DNA from: Gemmatimonadota bacterium
GTDB lineage: Bacteria; Gemmatimonadota; Gemmatimonadetes; Longimicrobiales; Gaopeijiaceae
NCBI GenBank assembly: GCA_022571515.1
Contig: JACZXQ010000013.1
Location: forward strand, 54,137-118,136
Length of the DNA: 64,000 nucleotides
Reading direction: 5' to 3'
The notes beneath the pieces are model-generated. The model had not been told where the DNA came from, ran no database searches, and was given only the letters and a program-made list of their open reading frames with translations. The translations under genes were made by a program, and so were the position numbers. Below are positions 17,790 through 26,333 of this stretch, piece by piece (the stretch's first letter is position 1; each line of letters begins with the position of its first letter).

Positions 17790-20338
17790 ACGTGGGGTTC
17801 ACCTGGCGCCTCGCCTGGCGCGAAGGTCGGGCCAGCTACAAACGTCTCGGGGTCTACATGGCCTCGATCACGCTGGGGGTTGGGGCACTGGTAGCGATTC
17901 ACTCCTTCCAGCGTGACGTCACGCGGGCGCTGGACGACGAGTCGCGCACCTTGTTGGGCGCCGACATAAGGATTTCGTCGAGGCGACCACTTTCGGAAGA
18001 GCTCGATCCGGTGTTCGACTCGCTGCTCGCCTCGGGTGCGGGCGTCGCCCGGACTATCACGGTCGCGTCCATGGTCACGGACCTTCGGAGCGACCGCGTG
18101 CGGCTGGCGCAGGTCAAGGGGTTCGAGCCTGGCTACCCGTTCTACGGCCCCCTCGAGACCGACCCGCCAGGCATTTGGGGGAGGATCCACGAGGGACGCG
18201 TCGCCATCGTCGACCCGGCCGTCCTGATCCAGTTGAACGCTGAGGTCGGTGACAGTCTGCGGATCGGAAACAGCACGTTCTTGTTGGCGGGTACCGTGAC
18301 GGGGCTCCCCACCGAGTTGGGTTTCCAGACCGCCATAGGACCGCGAGTGTACGTCGGCTTCCCGCGCTTGGCCGAGGCAGGCCTCCTGGTGTTCGGCACG
18401 GTTGCCCGTCACCGAGTGAACATCCGATTACCGGAGCGAGAGGATCAGGACGCCCTTTGGGCGGATCATGAGGATCTGTTTCAAAGCGTGCGGGTGTCCT
18501 ATACCACCGCCCAAGCTCAGGCGCAGGACCTGACCTTCGCGGTCGGCTCGCTCAGCAGGTTCCTGGGGCTGGTGGGTTTGGCGGCTCTACTTCTGGGCGG
18601 CATCGGAATAGCGAGCGCGATCCACGTTTACGTGAAGGGCAAGCTGGTCACGGTAGCCATCCTTCGTTGCCTGGGCGCCACGCAGGGTAGTGTATTCAAT
18701 GCCTACTTGCTCCAGTCGGCCGTCATGGGGTTATTGGGGTCTCTGCTTGGCGCGAGCTTGGGGGTGGCCATCCAGTTCGTCCTTCCGGGCCTGCTGGCCG
18801 AGGTGCTTCCGATTTCGGTCGTTCCGCGTGTCTCGTGGGCCGCCGTGGCGGCGGGACTCGCCATCGGGGTGTGGATTTCCTTGATTTTCGCGGTTGGTCC
18901 GATGCTGGAGATTCGCGGAGTCCCGCCGCTGCTCGCGCTTCGAAGTGGCGTCGAGCCGGTGCGGCGCCGCGATCCGTGGCGGTGGATCGTGAACGCGGCG
19001 TTGATCCTCACCCTGGTGGGCCTGTCGATATTCGAAGCACCAGGTATCGCCGCGGGCATCGCGTTTGCCGGAGGACTCATGGCGACAGGACTCCTCCTCT
19101 GGGCCACCGCGGCCGCTCTGATGCGCGCGACTCGACGCTTTCTCCCCGCGAGCGCCTCCTACCCTGTGCGGCAAGGTGTGAGTAACCTGTTTCGCCCCCA
19201 GAACCAGACCGTGGCGGTAACGCTCGCGTTGGGCTTCGGCGCCTTCGTGGTGGGGACGGTGATGCAGGTCGAGGGAAACCTCGCTCGGCAGTTCACACTT
19301 GAACAGGTCGAGGGACACCCGAACGTCCTTCTCTTCGACGTGCAGGTGGACCAGGCCTCCGGGGTGGAGGAACTGCTCTCGCAGGTCGCCTCAGGGACCA
19401 TCGAATTTACCCCGCTGGTGCCGGGGCGCCTGATTGCGATCAACGGGGAGGATGTGGAAACGCTGGCCGCACGGCCGTCTGACGAGCGGCCCGACCGGTG
19501 GGCGCTTCGTCGGGAGTACCGGCACACATATCGGGCTGAGCTGAGCGGATCCGAGGGGCTGGTCGAGGGCAGGTGGTGGTCGGAGACGTCCGAGGCCCGG
19601 CGGGCCGGGTCGGACCCGCCACTCGTGTCTATCGAGTCCGATCTTGCCGGATCTCTCAAGGTCGGGGTTGGAGACCGGCTGACGTGGAACATCGGCGGGG
19701 CCGAAATCGAAACCGAAATCGCCAGCGTGAGGACCGTCGACTGGGCCCGGTTCGAAACGAACTTCTTCTTCGTGTTCGAGCCGGGGAGCCTCGACCGTGC
19801 CCCACAGACCGCGGTAATGCTCGCGAGGATCGAGGGCGAGGACCAGCGAGCTAAGTTCCAGCGGCAGCTCGTAGACGCCTTTCCGAACGTGTCGGTGCTG
19901 GATCTGTCGAATCTGCAGAACGCGCTCGACACGATCCTGTCGCGGGTGTCTCAGGCGATACGCTTTCTCGGCGGATTCAGCATCGTGGCCGGTCTGATCG
20001 TGCTCGCCGGCGCTCTCGCGACCTCCCGGTATCAACGCCTGCGGGAAGGTGCTTTGCTCAAGACCTTGGGTGCGCGCCGCAGCCTCATCGTCAAGATCTT
20101 GCTGACCGAATACCTCGCCCTAGGCACCCTGGCCAGTGCCACCGGCCTCGCTCTGGCGTTGGGCGCCGGGTGGCTGCTGATCGGCGGTTTGTTCGAGTTT
20201 GAGTTCGAGCCGTTGGTGATCCGGCTGTTCGTGGCATGGATGGTGGTCGTCGCGTTGACGGTGTGCATGGGGATGTTGGCAAGTAGGGGCGTGCTTGGGC
20301 GAAGGCCGCTGGAGGTATTACGAGACGCTGAGGGTTGA
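17786..20338 (+). CDS. ybbP: ABC transporter permease, YbbP/FtsX family
   Basis: 850 residues, the length of YbbP-type double-FtsX permeases. An N-terminal helix (YMASITLGVGALVAIHSF) is followed by a MacB-like periplasmic domain. An FtsX core lies at about 250-380 (LGLVGLAALLLGGIGIASAI, VAILRCLGATQGSVFNAYLL). A central pair of helices, a second periplasmic domain and a C-terminal FtsX core (ILAGALATSRYQRLREGALLKTLGA) complete it. The GTG overlaps the ATPase stop (GTGA). Together with the ATPase it forms one membrane complex, probably an extractor or mechanotransmission type rather than a classical exporter. Confidence 0.9.
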   Translation: MNVGFTWRLAWREGRASYKRLGVYMASITLGVGALVAIHSFQRDVTRALDDESRTLLGADIRISSRRPLSEELDPVFDSLLASGAGVARTITVASMVTDLRSDRVRLAQVKGFEPGYPFYGPLETDPPGIWGRIHEGRVAIVDPAVLIQLNAEVGDSLRIGNSTFLLAGTVTGLPTELGFQTAIGPRVYVGFPRLAEAGLLVFGTVARHRVNIRLPEREDQDALWADHEDLFQSVRVSYTTAQAQAQDLTFAVGSLSRFLGLVGLAALLLGGIGIASAIHVYVKGKLVTVAILRCLGATQGSVFNAYLLQSAVMGLLGSLLGASLGVAIQFVLPGLLAEVLPISVVPRVSWAAVAAGLAIGVWISLIFAVGPMLEIRGVPPLLALRSGVEPVRRRDPWRWIVNAALILTLVGLSIFEAPGIAAGIAFAGGLMATGLLLWATAAALMRATRRFLPASASYPVRQGVSNLFRPQNQTVAVTLALGFGAFVVGTVMQVEGNLARQFTLEQVEGHPNVLLFDVQVDQASGVEELLSQVASGTIEFTPLVPGRLIAINGEDVETLAARPSDERPDRWALRREYRHTYRAELSGSEGLVEGRWWSETSEARRAGSDPPLVSIESDLAGSLKVGVGDRLTWNIGGAEIETEIASVRTVDWARFETNFFFVFEPGSLDRAPQTAVMLARIEGEDQRAKFQRQLVDAFPNVSVLDLSNLQNALDTILSRVSQAIRFLGGFSIVAGLIVLAGALATSRYQRLREGALLKTLGARRSLIVKILLTEYLALGTLASATGLALALGAGWLLIGGLFEFEFEPLVIRLFVAWMVVVALTVCMGMLASRGVLGRRPLEVLRDAEG

Positions 20339-20359
20339 TGCAGGGATGTTGGCGAGTCC

Positions 20360-20806
20360 CTATTTTGTTTCGGTCGAGACGGGCTCATTGAGAACAGCAT
20401 CGTTGAGATTGACCTTTAGTAGGGGCTCGTGATGACAGGTCTCGCAACTGATGGCGTGAGGATGGCGGAGGCGCGTGGGACGTGCGACCCTGAGTGGCGT
20501 ACCGCAACGTGGACAATCGCCCGACATGCTCTGTACGGTATGTCGCTCGAGCCAGCGGCGGCGCGTGATCGTTGCTCCGATTGCGAGCGCGGCCACGGCC
20601 CAAGGGGCGTGGGGAGGAATCAGCGCAACGAGAGGTGCCACGATCAGTGTGAGTGCCGCTACCATGACAGTCCGGCCGATTCGCCATCGCCGAGACCGTT
20701 CGAGAACGACGACGGTCGCCTCAGTCGGCTCATGTCCGAACAGAGCGAGGCTGCCCGTAGTAGTGGTCGGGTCAGGGGGTTGCGATGAGTGGCGGTTCAA
20801 GGTCAA
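20360..20806 (-). CDS. Small membrane protein with zinc-ribbon-like tail
   Basis: 148 residues. Two closely spaced hydrophobic helices (about 48-80, VMVAALTLIVAPLVALIPP and APWAVAALAIGATI) are followed by a cytoplasmic tail with CPRCG and CETCHH, two CxxC pairs about 26 residues apart that look like a zinc ribbon. I recognise no named family. It faces the end of the ybbP operon and lies divergent from the HEAT/HD-GYP pair; neither neighbour suggests a function. Confidence 0.65.
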   Translation of the reverse strand: MTLNRHSSQPPDPTTTTGSLALFGHEPTEATVVVLERSRRWRIGRTVMVAALTLIVAPLVALIPPHAPWAVAALAIGATITRRRWLERHTVQSMSGDCPRCGTPLRVARPTRLRHPHAISCETCHHEPLLKVNLNDAVLNEPVSTETK

Positions 20807-20932
20807 AGTGACATGACTGAGGTAGATTATTCCGCGACATGGTGATTTTCCCGACGGAATCTATCCGGATCCACAACCGAACCGAAGCGGTGTGGGAAAG
20901 GTGTATCCGGTGTCAAACCACGACGTGAGCGA

Positions 20933-23023
20933 TTGACTGACTCAGAAGATCCTCCGATCCGGCCTGAGGAAACCGAGACAGGTAGTGGGCGAGCGACCCT
21001 GTCACGAGAACTCACCGAGTTCCTGATCGAGCTGTCGATCGGGGTTCATCGCCATGTGATGTATCCCGTTGGGCATCCCTCGCTCGAGTCCATGGCCGAA
21101 CGGGTGCTCACAAGCCTCCAGCCGCTGTTCCAGAACTCTGACAAGCTGACCATCGGTGTAGCGCACGATGAACTCCTCGTTGAGGGAGCCGCCACCGACG
21201 TTAGACACCCGGTGCTGAGTGAGTTGGCCCGCCGGCTGCACGGCCATCAGTTCGCAGCAATGATACTGGAAGAGATGCCACTCCCCTACGAGATTGAGGG
21301 TCTCCTTGCGACGTTGGCACAAGACTCGGAGCGGGATGGCGGGCATTTGGGCCTGCTCCCGCCTGATGAGATCCCGGACTGGGATCACATCCACCTGTAC
21401 GGAATCGGGTATGACCGCCTGCGCCTCAATGTCGACGGAGAGGCGCTGGCCACCAGCCGGGCACTTGAGCTCTGGTACGGCCTCGCGACGGCCGCACTCT
21501 CCGTGGAAGAGGACTTCGATCCGGACGATGTTCTCGATCCCGAGCATGTGGCTCACACGATCCAACGGCAAAAGGATGAATCTTACGACGAAGTCGTCGT
21601 CGAGTACTTTCTCCAGTTGGCATCGGAACTGAAAGACGATGGCACGTCCGACAGCAAAGAGGTCCGTCAGCAGATCTCGAGTTTGATCACGGAATTGGAT
21701 GACGATGCGTTGGCTCGACTAGTGAAGATGGGTGGCGACTCGAAGAAGCGTGGCCAGTTTGTCATGGATGCGAGCAAGAGCTTCACCGTAGATGCCGTGA
21801 TGAAAGTGCTCTCGGCAGCCGCGTCGGCGTCGGAGCAAACCATTTCAACGTCACTCACTCGTCTGCTCACGAAGCTCGCAGCGCATGCCGAGTCAGGTGT
21901 CGGAACCGTCAGCCACAATGCTGACTCGGCCCTACGAGACAACGTCGAGGAGTTGATTGAGGGCTGGCAACTCGGCGACCCGAACCCGGAGGGCTACACG
22001 CTCGTCTTGGACCGGATGTCCGCTGCGGCCCCGGTTTTCATGGCTGAGGACATCGAGGAAGAGGACGAAAACGAGGTATCAGGCGCGCTCAGGTTACTGG
22101 AGATGAGTGTGGAGGTGGACGCTTACGGGCCGTTGGTGGATCGAGCGGTGGCCGACCTCATGTCCATCGGCAAGACAAGCCATGTCCTCCAGATGCTCGA
22201 CGACGCCGTCGAGGGTGGTGCGGTTGCGTTGGCCCTCCACACGCACGTGACGAACCCCAGCCAGATCCCCCGGCTCTTGTCCCAAGCGGATGTGGACGAA
22301 GGAGAGCTGCGGGCTCTGACCCGCCGGATCGGCGTACACGCGATTGAGCCGCTCCTGGAGGTGCTCTCGGAGTCCGATTCGCGGCATATCCGGAGGAAGG
22401 TCATTAAGGTCCTGGTCGAAATGGGACCTATCGTCGGCGAGCGGGCGGTGTCGAGACTCCAGGACGCCCGCTGGTTCGTGATCCGCAATGTGCTGGTGCT
22501 CCTCCGGAAGCTCCAGGCGACGCCGGAGGGGTTCGACGTGTACGAGTTCGCCACCCACAACGACCGGCGAGTGCGCCGGGAGGCTTTCCCGATCGCGGTG
22601 GATCAGCCGGCGCTCCGAGAACGAACGCTCGCCGGCGCCCTGGCCGATGTGGACGAGCGCATGGTCTACATGGCGCTGCAGCAGCTACGTACCGGAGCTC
22701 CGGAGACGTTGGTGCCCACGATCGTCAAGCGTGTCATCCATGGCGATCGAAGCTCGGAGCTGCGGTCGTTGGGTGCTCGTACGCTGGGCCCGTCCGAATC
22801 CCCGCTTGCGCTCGACGCACTGATTGAGATGACTACGGATGGCAGGACCATTTTGAGACGCCACCGCATCGCCCAAAGCAAACCCGAGGTACTGGCGGCA
22901 CTCTCGATGCTGGCCGAATTCTGGTCCGGCGACCCCAGGGCCAAGAGAGTGCTGACCGAGGCGAGACGCTCGAGGAACCCTGAGATCCGCTCCGCGGCGT
23001 CGAGCCAGGAGGGGGGCGCGTGA
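20933..23023 (+). CDS. HEAT-repeat-like protein paired with an HD-GYP protein
   Basis: 696 residues from a TTG at 20933; no better start is visible in frame. The C-terminal half (about 430-690) is built of alpha-helical HEAT-like repeats, for example IEPLLEVLSESDSRHIRRKV followed by GERAVSRLQDARWFVIRNVL and VLLRKL. The N-terminal 150 residues (ELSIGVHRHVMYPVGHPSLE ... LTIGVAHDELLVEG) share a layout with the N-terminus of the next protein: a GHP turn, a long helix, then a strand ending in a D-x-x-L-x-E/D-x-x-like edge. No catalytic site is seen. The stop overlaps the HD-GYP start (GTGA), so I infer a scaffold or regulatory partner of that protein. Confidence 0.75.
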   Translation: MTDSEDPPIRPEETETGSGRATLSRELTEFLIELSIGVHRHVMYPVGHPSLESMAERVLTSLQPLFQNSDKLTIGVAHDELLVEGAATDVRHPVLSELARRLHGHQFAAMILEEMPLPYEIEGLLATLAQDSERDGGHLGLLPPDEIPDWDHIHLYGIGYDRLRLNVDGEALATSRALELWYGLATAALSVEEDFDPDDVLDPEHVAHTIQRQKDESYDEVVVEYFLQLASELKDDGTSDSKEVRQQISSLITELDDDALARLVKMGGDSKKRGQFVMDASKSFTVDAVMKVLSAAASASEQTISTSLTRLLTKLAAHAESGVGTVSHNADSALRDNVEELIEGWQLGDPNPEGYTLVLDRMSAAAPVFMAEDIEEEDENEVSGALRLLEMSVEVDAYGPLVDRAVADLMSIGKTSHVLQMLDDAVEGGAVALALHTHVTNPSQIPRLLSQADVDEGELRALTRRIGVHAIEPLLEVLSESDSRHIRRKVIKVLVEMGPIVGERAVSRLQDARWFVIRNVLVLLRKLQATPEGFDVYEFATHNDRRVRREAFPIAVDQPALRERTLAGALADVDERMVYMALQQLRTGAPETLVPTIVKRVIHGDRSSELRSLGARTLGPSESPLALDALIEMTTDGRTILRRHRIAQSKPEVLAALSMLAEFWSGDPRAKRVLTEARRSRNPEIRSAASSQEGGA

Positions 23024-24297
23024 GCGAGACAGCGGCGACTTTTCTGACCGCGCTGGCCCAGGTGATCTCCGCCATGGGCCTCTACGAGTCGGGGCATCCG
23101 GCGAGAGAGCGGGCGGTGGACGCCGTGCACGAGCAGATGTCTCGCCTCAAGGAAGAGCATGCCAACCCGGCGTTCACGTTTCTCGGCGCCGAGATCGTGT
23201 TCGATAACCGCCCGCTATCCGAGTTGCGGCGCTGGGATTGGGGCAGCCGCCTCTCGAACGCCGGAATCCAGCGTCTCGAGATTCCCGGCGCGCCCGGACG
23301 GGACGAGGTGGAGCGGTTCCTCGATGAGATCTACTCCCGCCTGATGGGCGAGCCGATCGACACGTCCGAGGCCCGCCAGACTCAAGAGCGGGCCATCCTT
23401 TTTGGCGCTGTGGAGGTGCCGGGTGGGGGAGGGGGAGGACGACGCGGCAGCGAGGAGATTGTCACGGCGACCATCGACTACACCATGGAAGAGGAGAAGC
23501 TGGGGGTCGATTTTGTCCATGAAGAGCTCAGGGACCACAGCAAGCTGCACCTGATTGAAGCCGAAGCAGTGGTGCGGTCGCTCACGGTAGCGATGCACGG
23601 CGACCAGGCTTTTCTGATTCCTCTCTTGCAGCTCAAGCGGTTCGATCAATACACGACGACCCACGCGCTCAACGTCTCGGTACTCGCGATGGCGGTCGCC
23701 GAATTCATCGGTCTGGCTCCCAAAGAGGTTCGGTCGTTCGGTATCTCCGGCCTGCTCCACGACCTGGGCAAGATCACGATTCCTGAGGAGATTTTGAACA
23801 AGCCTGGCAAGCTCACGGATGCCGAACGCGAAGTGATGCAAAGGCACCCGGTCGAGGGTGCGCGCATCATTCTGAAAAGTGAAGAGAATCTGGACCTACC
23901 CGCCGTGGTCGCCTACGAGCACCACATCAGGTTGAACGGTGGCGGTTATCCCCGATTGAGGTATCCTCGCCGGTGTCATCAGGCCTCGGATCTCGTTCAT
24001 CTCTGCGACGTCTACGACGCGTTGCGCACACGCCGTCCCTATCGGAGCGCGTGGGAGCACGAGAGGGTCATCGGTTACATGGAGGAGGGCCTAGGCCAGG
24101 AATTCGAGCCCGAGCTGGGGCGCGCCTTCGTCCAGATGATGGCACAGTGGCACGACCGGATCGCCGTTCTGGAGTCCGAAACCGACGCGCTGCCGCTGGG
24201 CACGCCGGAGAAAGAAGAGGCGGGAGCGACGGGCGCCGAGGGCGCAGACGCCCCTGTCACAGGACCCGAAGATGCGGAGTCGAGTTCCGATGCCTAG
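23020..24297 (+). CDS. HD-GYP domain protein (probable cyclic-di-GMP phosphodiesterase)
   Basis: 425 residues. The N-terminal module (1-110) contains LYESGHPARERAV, echoing the upstream partner. A variable linker (about 130-170) includes a run of seven Gly. The HD-GYP domain spans about 210-370: FDQYTTTHALNVS, HDLGK with the HD pair at 247-248, RHPVEGARI, EHHIRLNGGGYP with the GYP motif at 309-311, and DVYDALRTRRPYR. The metal and GYP residues are intact, so hydrolysis of c-di-GMP is likely. The acidic and Ala/Gly-rich tail after 395 looks disordered. It is translationally coupled to the HEAT-like gene. Confidence 0.88.
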   Translation: MSETAATFLTALAQVISAMGLYESGHPARERAVDAVHEQMSRLKEEHANPAFTFLGAEIVFDNRPLSELRRWDWGSRLSNAGIQRLEIPGAPGRDEVERFLDEIYSRLMGEPIDTSEARQTQERAILFGAVEVPGGGGGGRRGSEEIVTATIDYTMEEEKLGVDFVHEELRDHSKLHLIEAEAVVRSLTVAMHGDQAFLIPLLQLKRFDQYTTTHALNVSVLAMAVAEFIGLAPKEVRSFGISGLLHDLGKITIPEEILNKPGKLTDAEREVMQRHPVEGARIILKSEENLDLPAVVAYEHHIRLNGGGYPRLRYPRRCHQASDLVHLCDVYDALRTRRPYRSAWEHERVIGYMEEGLGQEFEPELGRAFVQMMAQWHDRIAVLESETDALPLGTPEKEEAGATGAEGADAPVTGPEDAESSSDA

Positions 24298-24309
24298 CTC
24301 GCCCGAAGT

Positions 24310-25491
24310 CTAACCCGCCCTAGCCCCAAACGCCTCCAGTCGGTGGCCAGCCTCGATCAACGTCTCCAGGCGCTTGCAAAACGCGAAACGCACCAGGTTC
24401 CTGCCCCTCGATGGCTCACTGAAGAAGCTCGATCCAGGGACCGAGGCTACGCGTGCTTCCTTGGCCAATCGATGGGCGAACGCGACGTCGTCTTCCGTGC
24501 TCAACTCGGAGAAATCGGCGAGCACGTAGTAAGCCCCCTCGGGCTTGCTGCACTGAAAACCGGCCGCCTCCAGCCCGGAGTAGAGTGCCTCACGCCGCTC
24601 CCGGTAGGCTTCCACTCCAGCCTCGTAGTAGTCTCGGCCAAGGTCTCTCATTGCGGTTGCGCACGCTTCCTGAAGTGGCGCGGGGGCACCCACGGTCAGA
24701 AAGTCGTGCACTTTTCGGATGGCATCCGTGATGTCCGGTGGAGCGATGATCGTGCCGACTCTCCACCCGGTAACGCTGAACGTCTTCGAGAAACCGCTCA
24801 CGGTGATCGTGCGCTCGCGCATGCCATCCAGCGTAGCGAGGGGGATATGCTCACCCTCGTAGAAGATGTGCTCGTAGATCTCATCGGTGATCGCTAGCAG
24901 ATCGTGCTTGCGGCAAACGTCCGCAACTCCCTTCAACTCGGCCCTCGTGAACACCCTGCCGGTCGGGTTGTTGGGCGTATTGATGACGATCGCCTTGGTC
25001 CGCGAGCTTACCAGGGAGGCCAGCCGATCGGTATCCAGGGCGTAGTCGGGGGGCTCGAGCGGAAGGAACTTCGGGACGGCTTGCGACAGAATCGAATCGG
25101 GGCCGTAGTTCTCGTAGAACGGCTCCAGGATGATCACTTCATCGCCGGGATCAATGATGGCCAGCATCGTTGCAGCCATCGCCTCCGTCGCTCCGCAGGT
25201 AACGGTAACCTCCCGGTCGCCGTCGACGGGCATGTCGTACCAAGACTCGTACTTGCCGACGAGGGCTTCCCGGAGGCTCGCAGATCCCCAGGTGATGGCG
25301 TACTGGTTGATGTCGGCCATGATTGCCTCACAGGCCGCTTCTTTGATGAGCAAAGGGGCTTCGAAGTCGGGAAACCCCTGCGCGAGGTTGATCGCGTCGT
25401 GCTGGCGCGCCACACGGGTCATTTCGCGAATTACGGACTCGGTGAAGGAATGCGTTCGGCGCGCCGTGCGGGTGGCTGCTCCCTCGGCCAT
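24310..25491 (-). CDS. Class I aminotransferase (methionine / kynurenine-type)
   Basis: PLP enzyme, 393 residues from the ATG at 25491 (GAGGA nine bases upstream). Fold type I landmarks: INLAQGFPDFEAP near the N-terminus, TCGATEAMAA, NTPNNPTGRVF, DEIYEH, and the PLP lysine in SGFSKTFSVTGWRVG. The NLAQGFPDF opening and overall length match the branch containing methionine aminotransferase YbdL and kynurenine-oxoglutarate transaminase; substrate is otherwise unknown. It is convergent with the HD-GYP gene (13-base gap) and appears monocistronic. Confidence 0.88.
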   Translation of the reverse strand: MAEGAATRTARRTHSFTESVIREMTRVARQHDAINLAQGFPDFEAPLLIKEAACEAIMADINQYAITWGSASLREALVGKYESWYDMPVDGDREVTVTCGATEAMAATMLAIIDPGDEVIILEPFYENYGPDSILSQAVPKFLPLEPPDYALDTDRLASLVSSRTKAIVINTPNNPTGRVFTRAELKGVADVCRKHDLLAITDEIYEHIFYEGEHIPLATLDGMRERTITVSGFSKTFSVTGWRVGTIIAPPDITDAIRKVHDFLTVGAPAPLQEACATAMRDLGRDYYEAGVEAYRERREALYSGLEAAGFQCSKPEGAYYVLADFSELSTEDDVAFAHRLAKEARVASVPGSSFFSEPSRGRNLVRFAFCKRLETLIEAGHRLEAFGARAG

Positions 25492-25651
25492 GGGCGATGG
25501 TTCCTCTGTCTGGGTTGCTCGAGGACGGGAAGGGTAGGGCGGGAAGGTCCGACCTGCAATGCGTCGAACTGGACCCATGGGCGTGTGCGAACAGGCATTG
25601 GCATGGTACCCTACGGCCGATTAGGATAAGAAACTTCGTGCACACTCACAA

Positions 25652-26284
25652 TTGGCCGCTCGAGTCGCTTTGCGCCGTTCATACTTTTCAAAGACCATCG
25701 TTGCCGGGCTGTGGCTGGTGTGTCCGTTCGCCTTGTCAGCGCAGGTGTCGCCCTTGCAGGTCGAAGTGAACGTGGGGGTCGGCGTCCCGGTCCAGGAGTT
25801 CTCGGGGCGCGATGGCTTCGAGGGCGAGGCTGGGGACGGCGCGACCTTTGGTGTGCACTTTGGTCTGACCACGCGTAGTTACCTGACGTGGTACGTCGGA
25901 TTCAGTCAGCACCGCTTTGGGTGTGACACAACGACGTGTGGCGCGGTTGACGACATCGTCACCACGAGTTGGGATGTCGGGGCGCGCGTCAATCTGCTGT
26001 CAGGACCCGTGGTCCCGTGGATCCGGGCCGGGGTGGTATCGCATTTAGCGGAACTCGATTCTACCGGCGTGCCGGCGGGGGGCTCGACTCCGGTGACCCT
26101 CCGCCTGGAAAGCGACCGAGGCTGGGGCTTCGAGGGAGGAGCGGGCGTCATGATCACGGTTGCTCCTAGGCTCGCGATCAATCCGGGCGTCCGGTATTCG
26201 CGGGTCACGACCGCGTTCGACGGGATCGGCGACCTCGAGATGCGATTTCTGTCGGTCGGCCTGGGACTCGTGCTGGGGTTCTGA
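25652..26284 (+). CDS. Outer-membrane beta-barrel protein
   Basis: 210 residues. A signal peptide (hydrophobic core TIVAGLWLVCPFALS, cleavage after SAQ) is followed by alternating amphipathic strands with Gly/aromatic residues and a C-terminal Phe, as in small eight-stranded OMP_b-brl proteins. The start is a TTG at 25652 without an obvious Shine-Dalgarno sequence; a second TTG at 25670 is as plausible. It carries a Cys pair (CDTTTC) in one predicted loop. No specific role can be read; it stands alone, convergent with the GGDEF/HD-GYP gene. Confidence 0.75.
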   Translation: MAARVALRRSYFSKTIVAGLWLVCPFALSAQVSPLQVEVNVGVGVPVQEFSGRDGFEGEAGDGATFGVHFGLTTRSYLTWYVGFSQHRFGCDTTTCGAVDDIVTTSWDVGARVNLLSGPVVPWIRAGVVSHLAELDSTGVPAGGSTPVTLRLESDRGWGFEGGAGVMITVAPRLAINPGVRYSRVTTAFDGIGDLEMRFLSVGLGLVLGF

Positions 26285-26333
26285 GGCCAGCCGGTTTCGG
26301 AGCCTGAACAGGACGCTCACCTCAAACCCGCGG

